Source: an uncultured beta proteobacterium
GTDB lineage: Bacteria > Pseudomonadota > Gammaproteobacteria > Burkholderiales > Burkholderiaceae_C
Assembly: GCA_903905735.1 (NCBI GenBank)
Contig: CAIVHU010000009.1
Span: forward strand, 30,979-94,978
DNA length: 64,000 bases
Direction: 5' to 3'
The position numbers were made by a program, and so were the translations under genes. The first letter of the stretch is position 1. Each line of letters begins with the position of its first letter. Below the pieces are notes generated by a model. It did no database searches, was not told where the DNA came from, and worked only from the letters and a program-made list of their open reading frames with translations. Of this stretch, positions 56,752 to 64,000 are shown in pieces.

Positions 56752-57444
56752 TCAATCAGTCACAGCAGACCGCATCCACACGATGCACCGCTCAGCCTCC
56801 AGCCCCGGCACGTCCAGTTGTTCCACGTGAAACACTGCCACGCATTCTGGCAAGGCGGCCATTTCATACCCCGGGTGCTTGCCCTTCATCGCCATCCAGA
56901 CACCCTGCTCTGCCAGGGTGTTAGCTGACCATGACGTGAAATCGGCTAGCGAAGCAAATGCACGCGAGCTGATCACCTGATATTTGTCGGTCAAACTCTC
57001 CACACGTGCGTGAATGCCGCGCAGATTGGGCAGCCGCAGCGTCACCGCCACCTGTTGAATAAAAGCCGCTTTTTTGCCCACGGTGTCCACACAATGCACC
57101 ATGATGTCAGGGCAACAGATGGCGATCACCACACCAGGCAAACCGGCACCCGAGCCGACATCCAGAAGGCGCAGACTCTGTGGTGGCGCATCTGGCAGCA
57201 TGGCTGATCGCATGGAGCTGATCTGCTGACGCAAAGGCACGATCACCGCCAAACTGTCCAGCAGGTGATGCGTCAACATCTCGGCCGGGTCACGCACAGC
57301 CGTCAGGTTGTACACCTTGGTCCACTTCTGGATCAGCGCCATGTAGTCCAGCAACTGGCCAATCTGCGCGTCAGTCAGAATCAGTTTCAGACTGGTTGCT
57401 GCCGTGGCCAGCACCACAGCAGCGGGTTGATCAGTGGCAATCAC
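56752..57444 (-). CDS. rsmG: 16S rRNA (guanine527-N7)-methyltransferase RsmG
   Basis: About 230 residues. It methylates G527 of 16S rRNA with SAM. Motif I is LRLLDVGSGAGLPGVVIAI; NLTAVRDPAEMLTHHLLDSLAV and VISSRAFASLADF are typical RsmG blocks. GTG 57444 is chosen because GAGG lies about seven bases upstream; it overlaps the end of the preceding gene by 14 bases. A parS copy is embedded in the 3' part and encodes VFHVEQ. Confidence 0.93.
   Translation of the reverse strand: MIATDQPAAVVLATAATSLKLILTDAQIGQLLDYMALIQKWTKVYNLTAVRDPAEMLTHHLLDSLAVIVPLRQQISSMRSAMLPDAPPQSLRLLDVGSGAGLPGVVIAICCPDIMVHCVDTVGKKAAFIQQVAVTLRLPNLRGIHARVESLTDKYQVISSRAFASLADFTSWSANTLAEQGVWMAMKGKHPGYEMAALPECVAVFHVEQLDVPGLEAERCIVWMRSAVTD
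56819..56834. promoter_or_regulatory. parS site 2 (inside rsmG)
   Basis: TGTTCCACGTGAAACA, one base from canonical, translated by rsmG as FHVE. Confidence 0.85.
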
Positions 57445-58042
57445 GATTGACCTCGCTCTCCAAAGATTCAACAGCACGCTGATCCGGTTCGCTCAAACTG
57501 GTGAAGCGTGCGCGCCGATTCTCCAGCACACGACGTTTTTCCTGGCAAGCGTGCTGCGCTTCAAGGGTCTTACGTTCGGCTGCTTTTCGATCCATCTCAA
57601 CTTGCATCACGTCCTTGACTTGAGCAGCACACTGCTGCTCAAAACGAGCCATGTCCGCCTTGACCACTGCTTCAGGTGTCTGCCCGGTGCCCTGCTCCAT
57701 GTAGCGCGTAACACGGTCACTCAACTCGCGACATTCCGGCGTGAGGGCAGCATGCATCCGCGTGCGCGTGTCCTCCCTGCTCAAGGCACTGGCATCTTGG
57801 ACAACAGCCGACGGCGGTGTGGTTGTAGGGGCAACCGTACCAAATCTGGTCTTGCCGCCCACCTGACCAGCAGCACAAGGCTGGTCACTGAATGTAACCC
57901 GGCCATCCGGTGCAGTGCATTTGTGCACATCCGCCCACGCAACCTGTGCAGCCAGCAGCCATATCGAGCAACAGATGCATACCCAAGTTGCGCTGCGGCA
58001 CTGAGAGAGTCCAGCCGGTTTCACGTGAAACAAATTTGTCAT
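57431..58042 (-). CDS. DUF4124 domain secreted protein
   Basis: 203 residues. A hydrophobic signal segment (about 19-37) leads to a DUF4124 module, VHKCTAPDGRVTFSDQPCAAGQ, then a long charged helical region (about 100-200) rich in Lys, Glu and Gln. Function unknown; DUF4124 proteins are envelope-located. The start codon lies just inside a parS site, which encodes FHVK of the N-terminus. It overlaps the upstream gene by four bases and rsmG by 14, so the minus-strand genes here are tightly packed. Confidence 0.75.
   Translation of the reverse strand: MTNLFHVKPAGLSQCRSATWVCICCSIWLLAAQVAWADVHKCTAPDGRVTFSDQPCAAGQVGGKTRFGTVAPTTTPPSAVVQDASALSREDTRTRMHAALTPECRELSDRVTRYMEQGTGQTPEAVVKADMARFEQQCAAQVKDVMQVEMDRKAAERKTLEAQHACQEKRRVLENRRARFTSLSEPDQRAVESLESEVNRDCH
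58017..58032. promoter_or_regulatory. parS site 3 (start of the DUF4124 gene)
   Basis: GGTTTCACGTGAAACA, one base from canonical, ten bases inside the DUF4124 gene start. Confidence 0.9.
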
Positions 58043-58683
58043 GGTTCGCTATCCCAGCAGTTGCCAGGTTGATCGTTGATGTGCACCCAATAACGGTTGT
58101 TGGGACTGAAGTCCGATCCTTTTTGACCCTGAAGCCCCCAACCACCCTGCCCGTCGTGAAACTCCGCCATTTTCCAGCCAGGCCCCAGTTCAGCAACACA
58201 ACGCGCGCTGGCAACCGCGGCCGACTCCAGCACCGCACCCATCACCGGGCTGGTGGCAGCCAGTATTCCGTTCACCCACCCCTGGTAGAAACCGTCCGAT
58301 ACAGCGACGGGCTTTGCGGCCTTGGTGACCTTGATGCACAACACCGGCAAAACTGTGCGGCAACTGGTGTCACCGTGGTAGGGGTTGCATGAGTCCTGAT
58401 GCGGGCGATCCAGTTGGCGCGGCTCGCCATGACAATTCAAACCGACCACCTCAGGCGGCGCATTCGCATCTGGCGGCACCAAGGCAAATGTCAATCCAAA
58501 AGCAATGGGTCGCGGGGCCGCTGCGGACTTGGCAGGCGGCAGTGGTGCGGATGTCGGCGTGGCGACGCTTTGCGCCCGCTCGGATTTGGCAATCCGCGCC
58601 ACGCGCGTTGCACGGTCTTTCACCACCCACTGTCCAACGATCAAGGCCAACAGAACACCCAAAAGCAACATGGCTCGTCGCAT
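58039..58683 (-). CDS. Hypothetical membrane-anchored protein
   Basis: 214 residues, not recognised. One N-terminal TM helix (about 5-21), an Ala/Pro-rich linker (about 40-62), then a globular periplasmic domain with six Cys (GLNCHGEP, SCNPYHGDTSCRTVLPVLC, RCVAELG, NCWD) and GWKMAEFHDGQGGWGLQGQKG. The Cys content suggests disulfides. It overlaps the DUF4124 gene by ATGA and lies 67 bases after mnmG, so these genes may be one unit with rsmG. Confidence 0.65.
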   Translation of the reverse strand: MRRAMLLLGVLLALIVGQWVVKDRATRVARIAKSERAQSVATPTSAPLPPAKSAAAPRPIAFGLTFALVPPDANAPPEVVGLNCHGEPRQLDRPHQDSCNPYHGDTSCRTVLPVLCIKVTKAAKPVAVSDGFYQGWVNGILAATSPVMGAVLESAAVASARCVAELGPGWKMAEFHDGQGGWGLQGQKGSDFSPNNRYWVHINDQPGNCWDSEP

Positions 58684-58750
58684 CTACTCCCTCCCCTCTG
58701 GATCGATATCATCACGCTGATGGCGCGCCATTTAAGCAAAAACCGTCAAG

Positions 58751-60784
58751 CTATTCCTCTGGCAATGTCAACGGGGACAATCCGTGAAAGCCATTTTTCT
58801 TCAGGTGCACCAGCAACAGAGAGATGCTTGCCGGGGTGATGCCCGACACCCTCGAAGCGAGACCCAGCGTCTCCGGTCGATGCTTGTTCAGCGCCTGGCG
58901 CGCCTCAATGCTCAGCGCACCAACCTGCAAATAATCCAGATCAGCGGGCAATTTCAGATGCTCGTAGTGCGCTGCCCGCTCAATTTCAACATGCTGCCGA
59001 TCTATGTAGCCCGAATACTTGGCAGTAATTTCGACCTGCACGATGACCGTCGCCGCCAGGACGGCGGCATGCGACGGCTCGACTGTTTCACGTGAAACAT
59101 CTGTGCTGGCAGGCGCTGTGAATTTGCCGTCGTTGAGCGACATCAGAGCCGCGTAACTCACCCCCGGTCGCCGCAGCAATTCAGCCAAGCTGTATTCATG
59201 TTCCAGCGCCTTGCCCAGCACCCGCTCGGCCTCCATCGTCTCAAGGTTTTTCGGACTGACCCAAATCGAGCGAAGCCGCTCTGTTTCACGTGAAACAGCA
59301 TCACGCTTGCGGCAAAAAGCGTCCCAGCGCACATCATCCACCAGGCCCAGCTGGCGCCCCGCTTCGGTCAAACGTGCGTCGGCATTGTCTTCGCGCAACT
59401 GCAGACGGAACTCTGCGCGGCTGGTGAACATGCGGTACGGCTCGGTCACACCCTTGGTGATGAGGTCATCCACCATCACGCCCAGATAAGCCTCATTGCG
59501 TGCGGGCAGCCAGGTGTCAGCGTGGTAGTCAATGCTGCCTGCGGCACTGGCCGCGCTGTTGCCACCGCCCGTCGCTCGGGCCAGCAAGGCGGCGTTGATC
59601 CCGGCAAACAAGCCCTGCGCTGCGGCCTCTTCATAACCGGTGGTGCCATTGATCTGCCCGGCGAAAAACAGGCCAGCGATGGCACGCGTCTCAAAATTGC
59701 TCTTGAGCTGCTGCGGGTCAAAGTAGTCATACTCGATGGCATAGCCAGGCCGCAGGATGTGTGCGTTTTCCAGCCCGGCCATGCTGCGCACCAAGGCGTA
59801 CTGAATATCGAAAGGCAGGCTGGTGCTGATGCCGTTGGGGTAGTACTCGTGCGTTGTCAGGCCTTCTGGCTCCAGGAAAATCTGGTGGCTGTCCTTGTCT
59901 GCAAAACGGTTAATCTTGTCTTCCACACTCGGGCAATAGCGCGGGCCGATACCGTCAATCTTGCCGGTAAACATCGGGCTGCGATCAAACCCGCTGCGGA
60001 TGATGGCGTGCGTGCGCTCGTTGGTATGCGTGATCCAGCACGGCATTTGTTGCGGGTGCTGATCGGGCCGTCCCAGAAAACTGAACACCGGCATATCCTG
60101 GCTCATGCCACCGGGCATGCCATCGCCGGGCTGCTCGGTGCATTTCGTGAAGTCAATCGAGCGGCCATCGATGCGTGGGGGTGTGCCGGTTTTCAGACGG
60201 CCTTGCGGCAACTTGAGTTCTTTCAGCCGCGCGCTCAAAGACACAGCGGGCGGGTCACCGGCTCGACCTGCCGCGTAGTTGTTCAGGCCGACATGGATCT
60301 TGCCGTCCAGAAAGGTGCCCGCCGTCAATACGACGGTCGTTGAGCGAAATTGGATGCCGACCTGCGTCACCGCTCCGACCACCCGGTCGCCTTCGAGCAT
60401 CAGGTCATCCACGGCTTGCTGAAACAACCACAAGTTGGGCTGATTTTCCAAACGCTTGCGAATCGCCGCCTTGTACAAAATGCGGTCTGCCTGGGCGCGG
60501 GTGGCGCGCACCGCCGGGCCCTTGGATGAGTTGAGGATACGGAACTGGATGCCGCCCTCGTCCGTGGCTGCGGCCATCGCTCCGCCCAGTGCATCCACTT
60601 CTTTCACCAGATGGCCCTTGCCGATACCGCCAATCGATGGATTGCAGCTCATCTGGCCCAGCGTCTCGATGTTGTGCGTCAGCAGCAGCGTCTTGCAGCC
60701 CATGCGGGCAGCAGCCAGCGCCGCCTCGGTGCCGGCATGGCCGCCACCGACGACGATCACGTCAAAGTGTTGGGTATAAAGCAT
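58751..60784 (-). CDS. mnmG: tRNA U34 carboxymethylaminomethyl modification enzyme MnmG (GidA)
   Basis: 677 residues. FAD-binding [48 protein letters not shown] and the [12 protein letters not shown] block are diagnostic. With MnmE it makes the cmnm5 group at wobble U34. It is longer than the usual 620-650 residues, partly because of inserts at the two embedded parS sites, each encoding VSRET. ATG 60784 gives the conserved start. Neighbour rsmG (gidB) is the usual partner near chromosome origins. Confidence 0.96.
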   Translation of the reverse strand: MLYTQHFDVIVVGGGHAGTEAALAAARMGCKTLLLTHNIETLGQMSCNPSIGGIGKGHLVKEVDALGGAMAAATDEGGIQFRILNSSKGPAVRATRAQADRILYKAAIRKRLENQPNLWLFQQAVDDLMLEGDRVVGAVTQVGIQFRSTTVVLTAGTFLDGKIHVGLNNYAAGRAGDPPAVSLSARLKELKLPQGRLKTGTPPRIDGRSIDFTKCTEQPGDGMPGGMSQDMPVFSFLGRPDQHPQQMPCWITHTNERTHAIIRSGFDRSPMFTGKIDGIGPRYCPSVEDKINRFADKDSHQIFLEPEGLTTHEYYPNGISTSLPFDIQYALVRSMAGLENAHILRPGYAIEYDYFDPQQLKSNFETRAIAGLFFAGQINGTTGYEEAAAQGLFAGINAALLARATGGGNSAASAAGSIDYHADTWLPARNEAYLGVMVDDLITKGVTEPYRMFTSRAEFRLQLREDNADARLTEAGRQLGLVDDVRWDAFCRKRDAVSRETERLRSIWVSPKNLETMEAERVLGKALEHEYSLAELLRRPGVSYAALMSLNDGKFTAPASTDVSRETVEPSHAAVLAATVIVQVEITAKYSGYIDRQHVEIERAAHYEHLKLPADLDYLQVGALSIEARQALNKHRPETLGLASRVSGITPASISLLLVHLKKNGFHGLSPLTLPEE
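59084..59099. promoter_or_regulatory. parS site 4 (inside mnmG)
   Basis: TGTTTCACGTGAAACA, exact canonical sequence, encoding VSRET in mnmG. Confidence 0.93.
59282..59297. promoter_or_regulatory. parS site 5 (inside mnmG)
   Basis: TGTTTCACGTGAAACA, exact canonical sequence, encoding VSRET in mnmG, about 200 bases from site 4. Confidence 0.93.
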
Positions 60785-60970
60785 GGTGGTTCCATCGAAG
60801 GGCGGGTTGAAAAACGGCGCTCGCCCGGCGCCTGCGCGACAAGCCACAATTTTACCGAAGCCCCTGAAAAGCCCCTCGGCCAGCGTGTGTCACCGCCAAA
60901 AACTCGTGAGTTCAGGGGCACAATGGGCGTTGGCAGCTTCAGATCCATCCCATTTGAAACAGGACAAACC

Positions 60971-62185
60971 ATGGCATCCGGAAAAATTCTCGTCGCCCAA
61001 GGCGGCGGCCCCACCGCCGTTATCAACCAATCCCTGGTCGGCGTGGCCCTTGAGGCACGGCGCTTCAGCCAGATCGGTCACATTTACGGCGCATTGCACG
61101 GCGTACGTGGCATTGTTGATGAAAACTTTGTCGACCTCACCCAGGAAACCAGCCACAACCTGGAACTGGTGGCCAACACGCCCTCCAGCGCGCTGGGTTC
61201 GACCCGCGACAAACCCGATGCCGCCTATTGCCACGAGATTTTCAAAGTGCTGCAGGCGCATGAGATCGGCCATTTTTTCTATATCGGCGGCAACGATTCG
61301 AGCGATACCGTGCGCATCGTCAGCGAAGAAGCGCAGGCGGCCAACTACCCTTTGCGCACCATCCACATCCCGAAAACTATCGACAACGATCTCGTGGGCA
61401 GCGACCACACGCCGGGTTTTCCGTCTGCCGCACGCTTCGTTGCGCAGGCGTTTGCTGGTGCCAATCTGGACAACGCCGCCCTGCCCGGCGTTTATGTGGG
61501 CGTGGTCATGGGGCGTCATGCCGGTTTCCTGACCGCCGCCTCAGCCCTGGGCAAAAAATTCCCGGACGACGGCCCGCACCTGATTTACCTGCCCGAACGC
61601 ACCTTTGTGCTGGAAAAGTTTTTGGCCGATGTGAAGGCCACCTACGAACGTTATGGTCGTTGTGTGATTGCCGTGTCCGAAGGTATCCACGATGCCTCCG
61701 GCACCGCCATCGCCGCCCTGCTGGCCAAGGAATTGGAACACGATGCGCATGGCAATGTGCAGCTCTCGGGCAACGGCGCGCTGGCAGACTTGCTGTGTGA
61801 AGAGATCAAGACCAAGCTCAACATCAAGCGCGTGCGCGGTGACACCTTTGGCTACATGCAGCGTTCGTTCATCGGCTGCGTGTCTGACGTGGACCAGCGC
61901 GAAGCGCGCGAGGTGGGTGAAAAAGCCGTGCAGTTTGCCATGTGGGGTGACCGCGACGGCTCAGTGGCCATCAAGCGCACTGGCTTTTACTCGGTCGATT
62001 ACGAGCTGTTGCCACTGAGTGCGGTGGCTGGCAAAACGCGCACCATGGAAGACGAGTTCATCACCGACAGCGGCACCGACGTGACCGATGCCTTTCGCAT
62101 GTATTTGCGCCCGCTGCTGGGTTCCAAAATGCCCGACGCATTCCGTCTGAGGCATAACCCTATCGCCAAAGTTTTACACAAGTAA
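60971..62185 (+). CDS. pfp: 6-phosphofructokinase, probably pyrophosphate-dependent
   Basis: 404 residues. LVAQGGGPTAVINQSLVG opens the fold; YIGGNDSSDT (residues 104-113) is the phosphoryl-donor loop and PKTIDNDLVGSDHTPGFPSA the fructose-6-phosphate/catalytic segment. The Asp in the second position after GGN is the PPi-type mark. It would run glycolysis reversibly with PPi. It is divergent from mnmG and is followed by repeat R15. Confidence 0.9.
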   Translation: MASGKILVAQGGGPTAVINQSLVGVALEARRFSQIGHIYGALHGVRGIVDENFVDLTQETSHNLELVANTPSSALGSTRDKPDAAYCHEIFKVLQAHEIGHFFYIGGNDSSDTVRIVSEEAQAANYPLRTIHIPKTIDNDLVGSDHTPGFPSAARFVAQAFAGANLDNAALPGVYVGVVMGRHAGFLTAASALGKKFPDDGPHLIYLPERTFVLEKFLADVKATYERYGRCVIAVSEGIHDASGTAIAALLAKELEHDAHGNVQLSGNGALADLLCEEIKTKLNIKRVRGDTFGYMQRSFIGCVSDVDQREAREVGEKAVQFAMWGDRDGSVAIKRTGFYSVDYELLPLSAVAGKTRTMEDEFITDSGTDVTDAFRMYLRPLLGSKMPDAFRLRHNPIAKVLHK

Positions 62186-62186
62186 T

Positions 62187-62236
62187 GAGCCTCAAACTCC
62201 TTTATAAAAAAGGGTTTGTAGCTATACTTTTATTAT
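62187..62236 (-). repeat. Dispersed palindromic repeat, copy R15
   Basis: Reverse orientation: minus strand TATAGCTACAAACCC, TTTTTTAT, AAAGGAGTTTGAGGC. It lies between pfp and the truncated GST gene, near the point where GST similarity begins. Confidence 0.7.
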
Positions 62237-62299
62237 TAAAAGCAGTGACCAACCCACAACTTTGAGGCCATCGCACCAACCCAAGCCAGCCCGACTGAT

Positions 62300-62519
62300 G
62301 GGCCGCCTACAATGGACAGACGGTGAGTTGAAGGGTAAGAACTTTCTGATGGGCGACACTTTCGCAGCGGCCGATGCCTCTCTTTTTGTAGTGCAAAGCT
62401 GGGGTAAACACGTTGGTGTGGACGGCTCAGGGCTGCCCGACCTGAGCGCATTGGATGATCGCGTGGGCAAGCGAGCGGCGGTGCAAGAAGCTCTGTGTGC
62501 TGAAGGCTTGATGAAGTAA
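62300..62519 (+). pseudogene. Glutathione S-transferase, C-terminal remnant
   Basis: The frame encodes QWTDGELKGKNFLMGDTFAAADASLFVV, then a C-terminal end, VQEALCAEGLMK, matching the second half of a bacterial GST (all-helical domain with ADA-type helix). The N-terminal thioredoxin-like domain with the glutathione site is absent, replaced upstream by non-homologous sequence and repeat R15. It cannot be a working enzyme. Confidence 0.7.
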
Positions 62520-62558
62520 ACCGTATCGCCATCAGGTCGTCTGAATTTAGGTCTGTTC

Positions 62559-63302
62559 ATGATTTTCGAAAAAAACACTTTGCGCCAGCTTGACACACCC
62601 CTGAGTTCCTTGGCAACCGCCCCCCACGTGCCTGTTGATGTTCCAGAGTACCTTGAAAAAACCTATTGGTGGGCTTACACCCACCCTAACGCGGTGCGGG
62701 TGTTTGAGCGTCAGTGGCTGGTCAACCTGATTTTGTGGGGTAACTTTGCGCGCCTGCGCGACTTGGCCTTGCAGGAGATGGGCGATGTCATCGACGGCCA
62801 GGTGCTGCAGGTCGCATGCGTGTATGGCAACCTGACCGAGCACATCGTGCGCAGACTCAGCCCACAAGCGCACTTGAGCGTGATTGACGTGGCGCCGGTG
62901 CAAATCAAGAATCTGCACACTAAGCTGACCGACAAGTGCCAGGTCAGCATCCTGCACCAGGATGCCTCCCACATGGGTTTTGCCGATGCCAGCCAGGATG
63001 CCACACTGGTATTTTTTCTGCTGCATGAAATGCCTGTGGAGGTGCGCCGCATGACCATCGCCGAGGCCCTGCGTGTCACCAGGCCCGGTGGCAAGATCAT
63101 CTTTGTGGATTACCACAAGCCGGTGGTCAGCAGCCCGTTTCGCTACATCATGGTGCCCATCCTGACCACGCTGGAGCCCTTTGCCATGGACTTGTGGAAC
63201 GACGAGATCACCGAGTGGCTGCCTGGCGAGGGGTCCTACAGCCATATCGACAAGCAAACCTACTTCGGCGGTCTGTATCAAAAAGTGGTTATCACCCGCT
63301 GA
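62559..63302 (+). CDS. rquA: Rhodoquinone biosynthesis protein RquA
   Basis: 247 residues of the methyltransferase-like RquA family. Diagnostic segments are VPEYLEKTYWWAYTHPNAVRVFERQWLVNLILWGN and LQVACVYGNLTEHI, where the usual acidic/Gly-rich motif I is replaced by VACVYG (85-90). HQDASHMGF and GGKIIFVDYHKP follow. RquA converts ubiquinone to rhodoquinone, the low-potential quinone that supports fumarate respiration. The start is ATG 62559. It is next to ccmA, 78 bases downstream on the same strand. Confidence 0.88.
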   Translation: MIFEKNTLRQLDTPLSSLATAPHVPVDVPEYLEKTYWWAYTHPNAVRVFERQWLVNLILWGNFARLRDLALQEMGDVIDGQVLQVACVYGNLTEHIVRRLSPQAHLSVIDVAPVQIKNLHTKLTDKCQVSILHQDASHMGFADASQDATLVFFLLHEMPVEVRRMTIAEALRVTRPGGKIIFVDYHKPVVSSPFRYIMVPILTTLEPFAMDLWNDEITEWLPGEGSYSHIDKQTYFGGLYQKVVITR

Positions 63303-63380
63303 ACCCGGCATGTAACCAAGGGCACACAGGGTGCCAGGCACGGCATAGGATAATCCGATACTTTTTCTGCTGACCCACCT

Positions 63381-64000
63381 TTGAACACATCTCCGACACT
63401 GACGTTTGCCAAACTTGGTTGCACCAAGGGTGGGCGCCAGCTTTTCAAGGATGTGGATTGCAGGCTTCACGCTGGCCATTGGCTGTATGTCACCGGTGCC
63501 AACGGTGTCGGCAAAACCAGCCTGCTACGCATGCTGTGCGGGCTGGCACCGGTGGAGTCTGGCGAGATCCTCTGGAACGACGCGCCCATCGGATCACAGC
63601 GCGACAGCTACCAGCAAGACCTGTGTTACCTGGGTCACCTCAATGCCCTGCAGGAATCCATGTCGGTGCAGGAAAACCTGATGTTCACGTCTGCGCTGGG
63701 CGGAATAGCCCTGAACGAGCCCAAAGCCAGGTCAGTTCTGGAGCGTTTTGGCCTGCGCGGACGTGCCAGACAACTGGTTCGGCACCTGTCGCAAGGGCAA
63801 AAGCGCCGTGTGGCCTTGTCGCGTTTGGCGCTCAGCTCCGCGCGGTTGTGGGTGCTGGACGAACCCTATGTGGCCATGGATGAGGCGGGAATACAAATGT
63901 TGTCTGACCTGATCGCCAGCCATCTTGACACCGGTGGTTTGGCCGTGCTGACCAGCCATCAGCGCGTGCCCGTGGGCGCGCACCCGGCGCAACTGCTGGA
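63381..64000 (+). CDS. ccmA: Heme exporter ATP-binding protein CcmA (partial)
   Basis: The frame runs off the window; 206 codons are seen. Walker A is GANGVGKTS (39-47), signature LSQGQKRRVALSRL, Walker B LWVLDEPYVAMD, and the switch His is in LTSHQR. It is the ABC ATPase of CcmAB, which drives heme handling in System I cytochrome c maturation at the inner membrane. The start is TTG 63381. The following ccm genes should lie beyond the window. Confidence 0.88.
   Translation, partial: MNTSPTLTFAKLGCTKGGRQLFKDVDCRLHAGHWLYVTGANGVGKTSLLRMLCGLAPVESGEILWNDAPIGSQRDSYQQDLCYLGHLNALQESMSVQENLMFTSALGGIALNEPKARSVLERFGLRGRARQLVRHLSQGQKRRVALSRLALSSARLWVLDEPYVAMDEAGIQMLSDLIASHLDTGGLAVLTSHQRVPVGAHPAQLL

Overview
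The window reads as chromosomal DNA of a betaproteobacterium of the family Comamonadaceae, most likely the Rhodoferax lineage. This is inferred from high GC content, the order mnmG - rsmG - lysE-like - parA - hydrolase - parB with five parS sites (origin-proximal chromosome), metXW, a PPi-type phosphofructokinase, the rhodoquinone gene rquA, and a dense dispersed palindromic repeat of a kind typical of this family. I saw no tRNA, rRNA, CRISPR array, complete insertion sequence or prophage.

Layout. 1-3.0 kb: tail of a ferric-reductase-like protein, a membrane diguanylate cyclase and an M20 peptidase. 3.4-8.3 kb: a lipid operon of two wax ester synthase/DGAT paralogues alternating with two alpha/beta hydrolases. 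8.4-11.0 kb: sugar-phosphate mutarotase, bacteriohemerythrin, Old Yellow Enzyme. 11.2-13.1 kb: metX-metW with a leader that can form a pseudoknot. 13.4-17.2 kb: a solute-binding lipoprotein coupled to a GGDEF-EAL protein. 17.2-23.2 kb: a LysR regulator divergent from the glyoxylate-to-glycerate operon gcl-hyi-glxR-ttuD. 23.3-32 kb: katG, rhodanese, two decayed head-to-head cytochrome genes, RND pump. 32-44 kb: YdcH, cobalamin adenosyltransferase, hybrid kinase, D-lactate dehydrogenase, a beta-propeller/carbonic-anhydrase-like pair, an Nramp pseudogene, glutaredoxin, TauE, and a giant hemerythrin-PAS-GGDEF-EAL-CZB protein. 44.1-50.4 kb: a DUF3079 gene with an amber stop, mtnA-mtnK, and an aldolase-dehydrogenase fusion with its SorC regulator. 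50.4-53 kb: TerC, UspA, methyltransferase. 53.3-60.8 kb: the par/rsmG/mnmG segregation region. 61-64 kb: pfp, a GST remnant, rquA and the start of ccmA.

Functional themes. (1) Carbon and sulfur salvage: glyoxylate carboligase route, MTA/5'-deoxyadenosine salvage, methionine synthesis. (2) c-di-GMP signalling tied to oxygen or ligand sensing: three GGDEF proteins. (3) Redox flexibility: rhodoquinone, cytochrome c maturation, D-lactate dehydrogenase. (4) Lipid storage.

Most unusual features. A palindromic repeat occurs about 15 times in 64 kb; one copy has become an in-frame coding insert next to the metal-binding motif of the M20 peptidase and two others form C-termini of proteins. Two copies of a long-stem RNA carrying an AAGGAGGAGG core are present. 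The metX leader holds two interleaved perfect 9-bp helices. Five pseudogenes or remnants show active genome decay: two cytochromes, Nramp, DUF3079 and GST. The strongest pathway-level hypothesis is an aldolase-mtnK-mtnA unit that would run a dihydroxyacetone-phosphate shunt.
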